A DNA stretch of 62,597 nucleotides from a virus: positions 1 to 62,597 of IMG/VR virus record IMGVR_UViG_3300044636_000600; one strand, written 5' to 3'. The position numbers and the translations under genes were made by a program. Shown one piece after another: positions 42,462-49,344 of the stretch (position 1 is the first letter of the stretch; each line of letters begins with the position of its first letter). The notes under the pieces are model-generated. The model was given only the letters and a program-made list of their open reading frames with translations, did not search any database and was not told the origin of the DNA.

Positions 42462-42569
42462 CTACCCAACATACACCAGCCCGAGCGCCCAGCCTGCATA
42501 TCCGTTGCAAGCAAACCAACGAATGAACGGCACCAAACATAGTTGCAGTTCGGCTAATTTTTCAATCAC
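42462..42569 (-). CDS. 35-residue hydrophobic peptide
   Basis: GTG 42569 is preceded by GGAGGTAATC. The peptide starts VIEKLAELQLCLVPFIRWFA and continues CNGYAGWALGLVYVG, hydrophobic with two Cys. It lies in the gap between two genes of the leftward operon. The good ribosome site is the main support. Confidence 0.45.
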   Translation of the reverse strand: MIEKLAELQLCLVPFIRWFACNGYAGWALGLVYVG

Positions 42570-42571
42570 GA

Positions 42572-42877
42572 TTACCTCCAAATAATCGGCATGTGGGCAT
42601 TGCTGCCACTGCGCGCCGGCGTCATCTCGAACGTGGGCCGGGGGCGCTGCGTGTTGGTCGGCATTGGCATCGGCGAGATTGCAATCTCCGTTAGCGTCGC
42701 CGTTGGCTGCGGTGTGGCCGTTGCCGTCCCCGTTGGCGTCAATGTCGGCTCAAAGAGTTGCACCGTTGGTGTCGGTGACTGTGCGCCAGCCGTGTTCAAA
42801 CTGACGTAGAAGTACGCCAGCAGTGCCAACAGAATGCAAATGGCAAATTGCAGATTTTGTCGTGTGCTAGGTCGCAT
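42572..42877 (-). CDS. Membrane-anchored or secreted Thr/Pro-rich protein
   Basis: ATG 42877 has GGAGAAG. The 101-residue product has a signal-anchor (LQFAICILLALLAYFYVSL) followed by a low-complexity extracellular-type tail rich in Pro and Thr (TLTPTGTATATPQPTATLTE). Such tails are common in secreted proteins of Chloroflexota. Part of the coding DNA is nearly identical to a segment of the gene at 44912-45187. Confidence 0.65.
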   Translation of the reverse strand: MRPSTRQNLQFAICILLALLAYFYVSLNTAGAQSPTPTVQLFEPTLTPTGTATATPQPTATLTEIAISPMPMPTNTQRPRPTFEMTPARSGSNAHMPIIWR

Positions 42878-42954
42878 GTATACTTCTCCTGTCCTTTCTT
42901 CACCGTTTGGATAACGGGCGCTGAATGCGGTACAGGCATCAGCGCCCAACCCGA

Positions 42955-43149
42955 TTAACTCCGCAAATACTTCTCAATATCATTAGTCGACTTCACAAGC
43001 TGCTCAAAGTCCTCCTGGCTGTTGATCATGTAACCACCATTGGGGTGTTTGGGATCAGGAACCCATTGCGCCCCCCCTTGCCGTGCCGGGGCGTTTGCAT
43101 CACTCAGAATCTTGTCCAGAATATCGAAATTCTTGTTCTTGTTGCTCAT
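42955..43149 (-). CDS. Hypothetical protein
   Basis: ATG 43149 with a nearby AGGA. 64 residues, polar, with a short Pro/Gly segment (WVPDPKHPNGGYMINS) and an acidic helical end. No family recognised. Confidence 0.55.
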   Translation of the reverse strand: MSNKNKNFDILDKILSDANAPARQGGAQWVPDPKHPNGGYMINSQEDFEQLVKSTNDIEKYLRS

Positions 43150-43220
43150 TGTCCTACTCCATTCTTGAATGTGGTGCATTAGTTGATAGAATAGGGTAAT
43201 CCTATCTCTTGGGGTGTCAA

Positions 43221-43508
43221 TTAGCAGACAATCCCGCCGGCGTCTTCACCAGTCACCGCAACGTCCTTTACGTTCGTGACGTAGAAGCGCCGGTTCAGCC
43301 GGTAGATCGTCGTCTTGTATTCCTTGCCTGTCACCGGCTCATTGACATAAGCGCTAATCGTGCCGACCTTGCCCGCCGTCTGCGTAATGTACGTTCCGCG
43401 GGCAAGGTATTCAACCGTGCAGGCGTTGCCGTTCAGCGCTTTGGCCGGCGTAGTGCCGGTGGCGATGATGGCGACGATGATGAGTGCGATTGATAAAGCT
43501 TGTTGCAT
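43221..43508 (-). CDS. Small secreted protein
   Basis: ATG 43508 has AAAGGA; ATG 43538 would add ten basic residues. The 95-residue product has a signal peptide (ALSIALIIVAIIATGTTPAKA) and a mature beta-rich part with two Cys (ACTVEYLARGTYITQ ... GGIVC). Exported phage proteins of this kind often modify the lysogen surface; no specific function seen. Confidence 0.6.
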   Translation of the reverse strand: MQQALSIALIIVAIIATGTTPAKALNGNACTVEYLARGTYITQTAGKVGTISAYVNEPVTGKEYKTTIYRLNRRFYVTNVKDVAVTGEDAGGIVC

Positions 43509-43794
43509 AGTGTCCTTTCGTTTTGACTTAGGGGCCATGCCGCCACCCTAGCGACGACACAGCCCCAGATGATGCCCGTTTTCCAAGACGTGGATGGGCG
43601 GCCACGAACTTTCATGCTTACAGCGTTAACTCTGTCAGGAATCCCCTTTCTGTTGTTAGATTGACACGACAATTGATTACGCCACCCCGCCCACGTTGAT
43701 TGCACCGTAGGCAGTTGTCGCCGCCACCGTCGGCTGATTGCGCTGGTGGTCGTGGGGCGGGGTAGCGATTAATGCTATAGTTATTCCCTCACCT

Positions 43795-43940
43795 GGTCAG
43801 CCAGTCTGCGTTGTCGTCTGCAACGTCGGCACTGTCTACCCTGGCTGACCGTGGCGCTTAGGAGCGGCTGGTCAAACCGTTCACCGTTCACGTTCAGTAT
43901 GACCGGCATGGCCCTATGATTCGTTGACCGCCATGCCGGT
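43795..43940 (-). ncRNA. Structured intergenic region, candidate non-coding RNA
   Basis: The 443-bp gap at 43541-43983 has no convincing gene. It contains GGTCAGCCAG / CTGGCTGACC (10 bp, arms 43795-43804 and 43843-43852) enclosing CGTTG / CAACG. A second hairpin, ACCGGCATGGC / GCCATGCCGGT (11 bp, 43902-43912 and 43930-43940), competes with a GCTGGTCA / TGACCGGC pairing. Strand is assumed from neighbours; the structure is nearly symmetric. Confidence 0.4.
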
Positions 43941-43983
43941 GGTCGATGCGATAAAGCGCTGGTGAGGCGTGGTGATGACATTG

Positions 43984-44151
43984 TTATGCGGCGTGGTTGT
44001 CTTCCCACCACATGCCGCTGCTGAGGCAGACATTGCACCCCCGCACCTTACGCAACAACTCGGTCAACTCGTCGGCGGTGCATAGCAGGTTGCACCACAG
44101 CCACAGGTCGCCCCAGCGTTGGGGTGGCGGGCGGATGGGGATGTATTTCAT
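43984..44151 (-). CDS. Small Trp/Cys-rich protein
   Basis: ATG 44151 overlaps the stop of the methyltransferase gene (ATGA). The 55 residues include RWGDLWLWCNLLCTADELTE and RGCNVCLSSGMWWED, with four Cys in two C-x-x(-x)-C-like pairs, so a small zinc fold is possible. Translational coupling supports a real gene. Confidence 0.55.
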   Translation of the reverse strand: MKYIPIRPPPQRWGDLWLWCNLLCTADELTELLRKVRGCNVCLSSGMWWEDNHAA

Positions 44152-44813
44152 GGCGTCACCTTCTCAAATTTGATTACCGATTCATACTCGATTCTTGCGT
44201 CGCCATTTGCCCCAAAGCGGTTGCCGGGACAATCGATGTCCTCTTGCGTCAGCTTCCTGAATCCGTTGGCCCGCAATGTGTCAATATGCCAGTCAGTTAC
44301 CCGTACCCGTTTGCCCTTGCGGATGTGATCCTTAACATTGAGGATGAACACACCGCCTGGTTGCAACACACGGTAGACCTCAAACCATGCGGCAATATGA
44401 AACCGCATGTAGTCTTCACCCCACTGCATAGCGCCACTGTTGTCGGGGTGTAGCGCCCTGCCTAACGCGTGGCGGTAGGTGTTGCGCCGACTGCTGTCTT
44501 TCGCCTCATGGTGATCGGCCATGCGATTGGCGTAGGTTGGCGAAACGATTACGCAATCAAAGTAACCGTCACTGAACGGTAGCGCTAGGGCGTTGCCAAC
44601 CTGCGTTTCGGGATGGTGCGCCGCCCATTCCGGTTCCAGTTCTATGGCTCGAATCTCGGCATCCGCAAAGCCCCATGTGCGCAGGGAGAATATTTTTCCC
44701 GTCCCAGCCATCGGGTCGAGAATGCGTTTGCAGCCATCGGCCATGCGGGCAAAGACGGGTAGTAGCACATCAGTGTAGCGGGCGGGATGGCGCGGGCGGG
44801 TTACTGTTGTCAT
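44148..44813 (-). CDS. DNA methyltransferase, N4-cytosine/N6-adenine type
   Basis: 221 residues; CAGGAG precedes the start. Motif I is RILDPMAGTGKIFSLRTWG, and motif IV is VIVSPTYANR, an S-P-T-Y variant of SPPY. RVLQPGGVFILNVKDHIRKG forms the next strand and loop. The order I then IV is that of gamma or zeta-like class I enzymes. It would methylate phage or host DNA, most simply to resist restriction. The Pro to Thr change in the catalytic loop may alter activity. Confidence 0.75.
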   Translation of the reverse strand: MTTVTRPRHPARYTDVLLPVFARMADGCKRILDPMAGTGKIFSLRTWGFADAEIRAIELEPEWAAHHPETQVGNALALPFSDGYFDCVIVSPTYANRMADHHEAKDSSRRNTYRHALGRALHPDNSGAMQWGEDYMRFHIAAWFEVYRVLQPGGVFILNVKDHIRKGKRVRVTDWHIDTLRANGFRKLTQEDIDCPGNRFGANGDARIEYESVIKFEKVTP

Positions 44814-44817
44814 ATTG

Positions 44818-44904
44818 CTACTCCTGAAACAAAAACACCTGATTCGGGTTCTGCTTTTCTGCCAGCGTTCGCGAATAACCGTTTGTCTTTATCTCCGAAC
44901 GCAC
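44818..44904 (-). CDS. Possible 28-residue peptide
   Basis: GTG 44904 opens a frame of 28 residues (RSEIKTNGYSRTLAEKQNPN, QVFLFQE) that ends just before the methyltransferase ribosome site. No strong Shine-Dalgarno. It would fill the only gap in this part of the operon. Low certainty. Confidence 0.25.
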   Translation of the reverse strand: MRSEIKTNGYSRTLAEKQNPNQVFLFQE

Positions 44905-44911
44905 CCGCTCA

Positions 44912-45187
44912 TTACCATTTCCACGGCTGGGCGGCAATCTCCGCGCCAACCCGCTCATTTTCAATGTCGTCATGCACCGCCGACGACCATGCTTGCGTCG
45001 GCTTGCTGTCCACTTCTGCTACAGCCTCGGCAAAGTCGGCAGGCGCTTGCGTTGTGGCCGTTGCCGTCCCCGTTGGCGTCAATGTCGGCTCAAAGGGTTG
45101 CACCGTTGGCGCTTGCACCAGTAGGCGGTCACTGGCGCTTAAGCGGTCAAGGGGTCTGCCGCCTTGTACCTTCGCCTTGCGCTTCAT
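44912..45187 (-). CDS. Hypothetical protein sharing a segment with the Thr/Pro-rich protein
   Basis: 91 residues with a perfect AGGAGGTGAGCG start region. The N-terminus is basic (MKRKAKVQGGRPLDRLSASD), then VQPFEPTLTPTGTATAT, encoded by the 57-bp sequence also present at 42713-42769. The acidic C-terminus ends in PWKW. No signal peptide here, unlike the other copy. Confidence 0.6.
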   Translation of the reverse strand: MKRKAKVQGGRPLDRLSASDRLLVQAPTVQPFEPTLTPTGTATATTQAPADFAEAVAEVDSKPTQAWSSAVHDDIENERVGAEIAAQPWKW

Positions 45188-45522
45188 TCGCTCACCTCCT
45201 GGAACAACGGACTGTCAGCGTAGTCTTTGGCGCTTGCACGCTTGGGCGGTAGGTTGTGGGCCACCGGTTGCGCAAAGGTTTCTTGCACCGCCTTGCACCA
45301 TGCTTGGTACGGGTGGTACTCCCGTTGTCCCCACGGGTAGGAGGCGCTTATCAGTTTGCGCAACTCCTTCTCATCTGTCACCGCTGCATTGTCGGCCAAC
45401 ACCTGTTGGATAATGCGGTGCGCCTGTTGCTTCCGCGGGGCCACTAATGAAAGCAGCGCCGTTTCCCCATCTGACTCATTTGCATCGCACAACCGTGCAA
45501 GCAAAGTGTTTCGCCTTGTCAT
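45184..45522 (-). CDS. Hypothetical protein
   Basis: ATG 45522 follows GGAGGTGACGG. 112 residues, helical, with a central basic/aromatic part (SYPWGQREYHPYQAWCKAVQ) and a Pro/Lys-rich segment NLPPKRASAKDY. Unknown function; both ends overlap neighbours by ATGA. Confidence 0.6.
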   Translation of the reverse strand: MTRRNTLLARLCDANESDGETALLSLVAPRKQQAHRIIQQVLADNAAVTDEKELRKLISASYPWGQREYHPYQAWCKAVQETFAQPVAHNLPPKRASAKDYADSPLFQEVSE

Positions 45523-45746
45523 GCCGTCACCTCCGCCAGCACTTCTTGCGCCTGCTGCTCTGCGTCCGCCGCCAACCGATAACCACGTAGCGGGTTGATG
45601 CGGATGGCAATGTGCTTTCCACCGTCGCGGGTGCGCTGCGTAACGTGGCAAATCTGCACGTTGTTGCGCCAGTCGGGGTTACGGCTGTGCATGGCTGCGC
45701 TGAACGCGGCGTGATTGATTCCTGGTTGCGCTACTAATGTGATCAT
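45519..45746 (-). CDS. Hypothetical protein
   Basis: 75 residues; GAAAGGAAG upstream. The sequence HAAFSAAMHSRNPDWRNNVQ followed by CHVTQRTRDGGKHIAIRINP suggests a small alpha/beta fold. No family recognised. Confidence 0.6.
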   Translation of the reverse strand: MITLVAQPGINHAAFSAAMHSRNPDWRNNVQICHVTQRTRDGGKHIAIRINPLRGYRLAADAEQQAQEVLAEVTA

Positions 45747-45821
45747 GTGCTATACTTCCTTTCGAGTTCCATACAGTTTCAGCAGCCGTTGCGGGCCGAA
45801 TCCGTGGCGGCTGCTGTGTTT

Positions 45822-46043
45822 TTAGCAGTTGTTGTTATAGACATTAAAAAGTTGACAATCGCCAGCAGCTTCAGTGCAAGCTGCCAATTTCTCCAGAGCC
45901 TTTGCAATCCGTTCCAGCGCTTCCGCCTGAGCTATAGCGGCATAGGCTTTGGCTACCTCTACATGAGGAGATACAACCATTTCATCATTGCTCCAAAACA
46001 ACTCAGTCATGGCGTGACTGGCCTTCTCTAGATTAGTTGGCAT
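45822..46043 (-). CDS. Small helical protein, first gene of the leftward operon
   Basis: ATG 46043 follows AAGGAGC, giving 73 residues (MPTNLEKASHAMTELFWSND; later AKAYAAIAQAEALERIAKAL). A longer frame extends upstream but would run through the tRNA gene, so it is rejected. A short helical phage protein of unknown role. Confidence 0.6.
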   Translation of the reverse strand: MPTNLEKASHAMTELFWSNDEMVVSPHVEVAKAYAAIAQAEALERIAKALEKLAACTEAAGDCQLFNVYNNNC

Positions 46044-46095
46044 GTGTTGCTCCTTATTTGCTATCGCCACAAAACGGTGCGGCACCGATTGACAA

Positions 46096-46168
46096 TGGAC
46101 TGAGCGGGAATCGAACCCGCAACCCTCGCTATGCAAAAGCGATGCTCTCCCAATTGAGCTATCAGCCC
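46096..46168 (-). tRNA. tRNA-Ala (anticodon UGC)
   Basis: 73 nt on the minus strand. The acceptor arms GGGCTGA / TCAGTCC pair with one G-U. The D arm is GCTC...GAGC, the anticodon stem TCGCT / GCGA encloses TTTGCATA, and the T arm is GCGGG-TTCGATT-CCCGC. The discriminator is A and CCA is not encoded. It lies between the operon promoter and the first gene, so it can be expressed early. Confidence 0.93.
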
Positions 46169-46308
46169 GTAATTCTTTACTACTATATAACCGCCACACT
46201 CTGCGCTTTCGCCACTTAGCGTTTCTCGTCTGTTTCCAGACTGCTTGTCAAGGCTCTGGCGCTTGTGTTTGGGTATTTGTTAATGTTCGCTTTATTGCTA
46301 TAAATGAA

Positions 46309-46337
46309 ATTTTACCCGAAAATCGAGACGTTGTCAA
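46309..46337 (-). promoter_or_regulatory. Leftward early promoter
   Basis: On the minus strand TTGACA (46337-46332), 17 bp, TAAAAT (46314-46309). It reads into tRNA-Ala and the operon that runs to 36232. The -35 box is part of TTGACAACGT, as at 36193 and 61928. Confidence 0.65.
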
Positions 46338-46410
46338 TAGGCAAATTTCACTTTTTGTTACACTTCTGCGAAAGTGCGGCCCAGATTATGAAATTCTGTG
46401 AAATTGGGGG

Positions 46411-46439
46411 TTGCAATATTCGGGATTATGCGCTATACT
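46411..46439 (+). promoter_or_regulatory. Rightward early promoter
   Basis: TTGCAA (46411-46416), 17 bp, TATACT (46434-46439); transcription would start near 46446, ahead of the gene at 46480. Together with the leftward promoter at 46309-46337 it forms a divergent control region of about 310 bp between 46169 and 46479. Confidence 0.65.
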
Positions 46440-46479
46440 GTAGCTATACAAGATTTTGAGCGAGAACGGAGGGAGAGGC

Positions 46480-46704
46480 ATGGAAGAGGAACTGACTATT
46501 AAGACGTTTCGGCTAGAACCGAGCGTCTGGGAGATGCTTGAGCAGCATCGCCAGCAACTAGGTGCAAAAAGCCGCACAGATGCGCTGCGCCTACTGATTA
46601 AAGGCGCAAAGGTCAAGCCGGCGCGAGTCAACATCGACACCGCCATTTTACAGCCACCGGTGCAAGCGCAGGTGGAAGAAAACGGCGACATCCTATGGGC
46701 ATAG
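46480..46704 (+). CDS. Ribbon-helix-helix-type regulator
   Basis: ATG 46480 follows GGAGGGAGAG. The 74-residue protein begins MEEELTIKTFRLEPSVWEML and continues EQHRQQLGAKSRTDALRLLI, a strand followed by two helices as in CopG/Arc-type repressors. As first gene of the rightward replication block it probably autoregulates the promoter 40 bp upstream. The C-terminal tail is Pro/Glu-rich. Confidence 0.65.
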   Translation: MEEELTIKTFRLEPSVWEMLEQHRQQLGAKSRTDALRLLIKGAKVKPARVNIDTAILQPPVQAQVEENGDILWA

Positions 46705-46883
46705 TCTACGACTACTACGCTGGCCCCACCTGGCTTGACAGTTGTGACAGCAGCCAGTTCTGCCCACGTCGCTTGCTGGCGATTCTGGCAAGCCGCTGGC
46801 CCGACGCGAGGATGGTGGAGCGGGGGCAAGTGGTGGAAGTGGCGGCGGCGGATGATTGGGCAACGTGGTTGGGGAAGATATAG
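46695..46883 (+). CDS. Hypothetical small protein
   Basis: 62 residues overlapping the previous gene by 10 bp. Aromatic start (MGIVYDYYAGPTWLD), then ARMVERGQVVEVAAADDWAT. Cys pair at SCDSSQFC. No recognised family. Confidence 0.55.
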   Translation: MGIVYDYYAGPTWLDSCDSSQFCPRRLLAILASRWPDARMVERGQVVEVAAADDWATWLGKI

Positions 46884-46892
46884 CGCCCGCCG

Positions 46893-47000
46893 GTGTGCGA
46901 GAGGCACCGCCCGATTCATGATCGGGCCGGCGGCATGGCTGCCAAGCGCAGCACAATTTATCCTGGCGAAGCCAACGCCGAAAAATGGCAGAAAGAGTAA
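46893..47000 (+). CDS. Possible 35-residue peptide
   Basis: A GTG-initiated frame of 35 residues (ending MAAKRSTIYPGEANAEKWQK plus E) fills the gap before the ERF gene and ends 6 bp before it. No clear ribosome site. Low certainty. Confidence 0.3.
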   Translation: MCERHRPIHDRAGGMAAKRSTIYPGEANAEKWQKE

Positions 47001-47006
47001 GTAGGT

Positions 47007-47921
47007 ATGAGCGAAGCAGTAAATAGCGGGAAGTTGTTTGCCCGCATTGCGCAGGTAATGGGCAAGGTGCGCAGCCTGCCCAAAGACGGCTACAATAAGC
47101 AGAACGGCTACAACTATGTCAGCAATGATACAGCGCTAGAGGCCATCGGCAAGCACATGGCCGAATTCGGCGTCGTTGTCATTCCGTCAATGGTGCATTA
47201 CGACACCGTTACTGATGGCAAAATGACACGCGCCAAAGCGGAGTTTGATATGCACGTCTGCGGCGCTGACGGCGATGTGTTCACCGCCCGTTGGACGGCT
47301 GAGGGTATCGACTACGGCAACCCCGACAAGGCACTGACGAAGGCGATCACCTACGCCACCAAGACGTTTCTGATCAAGCTATTTGTCGTTGGCGCTGGCG
47401 GTGAAGATCCCGACGCCGAAAGCGCACCCGACGACAAAGCGGCGCAACGCAATGCAACCCCACAGCGCCCCCAACCGACACCAACACCAAAGCCCGCACC
47501 AGCCGCCACCAACGGCGCGCAGCACCGCCAGCCGCCTGCGCAGGCGCCCAAGCCCGTTGACGCCGATGCCGCAGCCCTGGCCGCCAGCGTCAATGCCACG
47601 ATCACCAACGTTAGCGAGTTTGACGCCATCCCCGACGCCAAGGCGAGTGATGCGCTAGACAAGGCGCGCAAGGCTTTTCACGCCACCATTGCTGACACGT
47701 TCCCGAAAGGCGACACCGACAGCGCCCGTCACTGGTTTATCGAAAAATACACCACGGCTTACACGGCTGGCAATGTGCGCACGTCCACCATCGACCTAAC
47801 CGCTGCTGAACTGGACGCCATGACAGAAGCGCTCAAGAAGCGCGCCAAGCACTACCGTGATCAGTGGGTGGTGGTGAAAACCGCGCCGATTACGAATGGC
47901 AAACAGCCGGCAACGGCATAA
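47007..47921 (+). CDS. erf: ERF-family single-strand annealing recombinase
   Basis: 304 residues. The N-terminal 140 match ERF: MSEAVNSGKLFARIAQVMGK, NYVSNDTALEAIGKHMAEFG, ALTKAITYATKTFLIKLFVV (the conserved Ala-Lys-Thr helix). A Pro/Ala-rich linker and a helical C-terminus follow. ERF anneals complementary DNA for phage recombination and circularisation. The SSB gene 13 bp downstream is its usual partner. Confidence 0.88.
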   Translation: MSEAVNSGKLFARIAQVMGKVRSLPKDGYNKQNGYNYVSNDTALEAIGKHMAEFGVVVIPSMVHYDTVTDGKMTRAKAEFDMHVCGADGDVFTARWTAEGIDYGNPDKALTKAITYATKTFLIKLFVVGAGGEDPDAESAPDDKAAQRNATPQRPQPTPTPKPAPAATNGAQHRQPPAQAPKPVDADAAALAASVNATITNVSEFDAIPDAKASDALDKARKAFHATIADTFPKGDTDSARHWFIEKYTTAYTAGNVRTSTIDLTAAELDAMTEALKKRAKHYRDQWVVVKTAPITNGKQPATA

Positions 47922-47933
47922 GAAAGGATACCT

Positions 47934-48323
47934 ATGTTTCAGCAGATCATTTTGATTGGTAATCTTGGCAACGATCCGGAATTAAGGTTCACCCCCAGCG
48001 GTGTGGCCGTCGCCAGTTTTAGCCTTGCCGTCAACCGCAGTTGGACAGGGGCAGACGGTGAGCGCAAAGATAAGTCTACCTGGTTTCGCGTATCGGTTTG
48101 GAACAAGCAGGCCGAAACGGTAACACAGTACCTACACAAAGGCAGCAAGGTTATGGTGGTTGGTGAAGTGGAAGAAGCCCGCGTCTTTACGGGCAAGGAT
48201 GGCACCCCCCGCGCCAGCCTGGAAGTCAAGTCGCAAAGTGTCCGCTTCATGGACAGCAAGAAAGACAGCGGCGACCCCACCGACAATATCACCGTTGAAG
48301 GCGCGCCTGACATTCCGTTCTGA
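47934..48323 (+). CDS. ssb: Single-stranded DNA-binding protein
   Basis: 129 residues with a complete OB-fold: MFQQIILIGNLGNDPELRFT, VASFSLAVNRSW, STWFRVSVWNKQAETV, GSKVMVVGEVEEARVF. The C-terminus ends in acidic/hydrophobic residues GAPDIPF, resembling the DDDIPF tip that recruits partners. AAGGATACC lies upstream. Works with ERF and replication proteins. Confidence 0.95.
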   Translation: MFQQIILIGNLGNDPELRFTPSGVAVASFSLAVNRSWTGADGERKDKSTWFRVSVWNKQAETVTQYLHKGSKVMVVGEVEEARVFTGKDGTPRASLEVKSQSVRFMDSKKDSGDPTDNITVEGAPDIPF

Positions 48324-48342
48324 TCTAGCCTAACTATCGCCA

Positions 48343-48384
48343 GCCGCCGTAAGCCTGTTGTCGCAGCGCCTACGGCGGCTTTTT
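48343..48384 (+). terminator. Intrinsic terminator or attenuator after ssb
   Basis: GCCGCCGTA (48343-48351) pairs with TACGGCGGC (48371-48379), followed by TTTTT. The 19-nt loop contains GC/GC pairing that can extend the stem. Downstream genes would be expressed by read-through. Confidence 0.7.
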
Positions 48385-48426
48385 CACCGCTGCCCACATC
48401 GCACCCACAAAGCGAAGGTGCAAAAA

Positions 48427-49176
48427 ATGAATGCAACAACTATAGACAAATTTATCGACGTGTCGTCATGGCTTACCCACATCGGCACTTACTACAATGT
48501 GCATATTCAATCCGGCTGGGAATTCGTAGACGCCCTACGGCTGGGCATTGAGCAATTCGGTGGACAGAATCGCGCCGCCGTCTCTGAACTGTACGATCTC
48601 GCCAGTCAGCATGTTGGGCTGGCTGTTCGCACATTGCAGAACTATGTTAGCATATCCCGTTCATTCCCGCCGGGCCGCCGCCAACCCGAATTGGGCATCA
48701 ACCACTACATCGCCTTGCAGGGGCTACCAGAAGGACAGCAAGACGAAATGGCAGACATGGCTGTAGCTAATGGATTGAGTGTCGAAGCACTACGGCATGA
48801 GGTGCGCAAGACGCGCCCCGGTTACATTACTGACGACAGTAACCAACCTGGCCGCACGTTGTCGCCGCCGTCTGCCTATGCCACCCGCAACGGCTATCAC
48901 GCCACCGACGACATTGACGACCGCGCCGAGTACCTGGCCGCAGCGCCTGACGCCTACGACGACGTGCCATTCAGCCACCACAGCGACGATGAACACCCAG
49001 CCGCCGACTTGTGGCCCGACGAACGCATTGACGCTATGGTGGACAAATTCGCCGACGCCACCGACGACTATATTCGGGTTGACGGCGAGTTGTGCCGCGT
49101 CCAGGTTGTCAACGCCGACAACGTGCGCAAACTACTGCGCACCATGCGCGACGAGTATGAGGCATTAGCCAGATAG
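48427..49176 (+). CDS. Hypothetical DNA-interacting protein
   Basis: 249 residues; AAGGTG precedes ATG 48427. Residues 15-130 (HIQSGWEFVDALRLGIEQFG, SRSFPPGRRQPELGINHYIA, EALRHEVRKT) resemble the helical KorB/ParB-like region of phage replication-associated proteins. The C-terminal half is acidic and low complexity. It sits between ssb and primase genes; role in replication is inferred from position. Confidence 0.5.
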   Translation: MNATTIDKFIDVSSWLTHIGTYYNVHIQSGWEFVDALRLGIEQFGGQNRAAVSELYDLASQHVGLAVRTLQNYVSISRSFPPGRRQPELGINHYIALQGLPEGQQDEMADMAVANGLSVEALRHEVRKTRPGYITDDSNQPGRTLSPPSAYATRNGYHATDDIDDRAEYLAAAPDAYDDVPFSHHSDDEHPAADLWPDERIDAMVDKFADATDDYIRVDGELCRVQVVNADNVRKLLRTMRDEYEALAR

Positions 49177-49179
49177 TTT

Positions 49180-49344
49180 ATGCCCAAGCGCCAGCGATTC
49201 AACCGCACCCTATCCCGGCAAATTGACGCAACTCACCTCGCCATTGACACCCTGCGTCAACTGCCACCAACACCACGGCGACGGCTGCGGATCATGGCAC
49301 TTACTGCACGACTGAAATTTTTACAGGCGAGGATACCGTTATGA
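49180..49344 (+). CDS. 54-residue basic peptide
   Basis: ATG 49180 lies 3 bp after the previous stop, and the stop overlaps the primase start (ATGA). The Arg-rich sequence (MPKRQRFNRTLSRQIDATHL, RQLPPTPRRRLRIM) suggests nucleic-acid binding. Coupling on both sides supports translation. Confidence 0.5.
   Translation: MPKRQRFNRTLSRQIDATHLAIDTLRQLPPTPRRRLRIMALTARLKFLQARIPL

Noticed and set aside
43433-43705. 90-residue leftward frame
   Set aside because: Overlaps the secreted protein gene in another frame and lacks a ribosome site.
43781-44038. 85-residue leftward frame in the structured gap
   Set aside because: No ribosome site, low-complexity basic sequence, overlaps strong hairpins and a better small gene at 43984.
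45822-46199. Longer version of the gene at 45822 starting at 46199
   Set aside because: It would translate through tRNA-Ala; the ATG at 46043 has a good ribosome site.
46735-47004. 89-residue Trp/Arg-rich rightward frame
   Set aside because: Shadow of the gene at 46695; no ribosome site.
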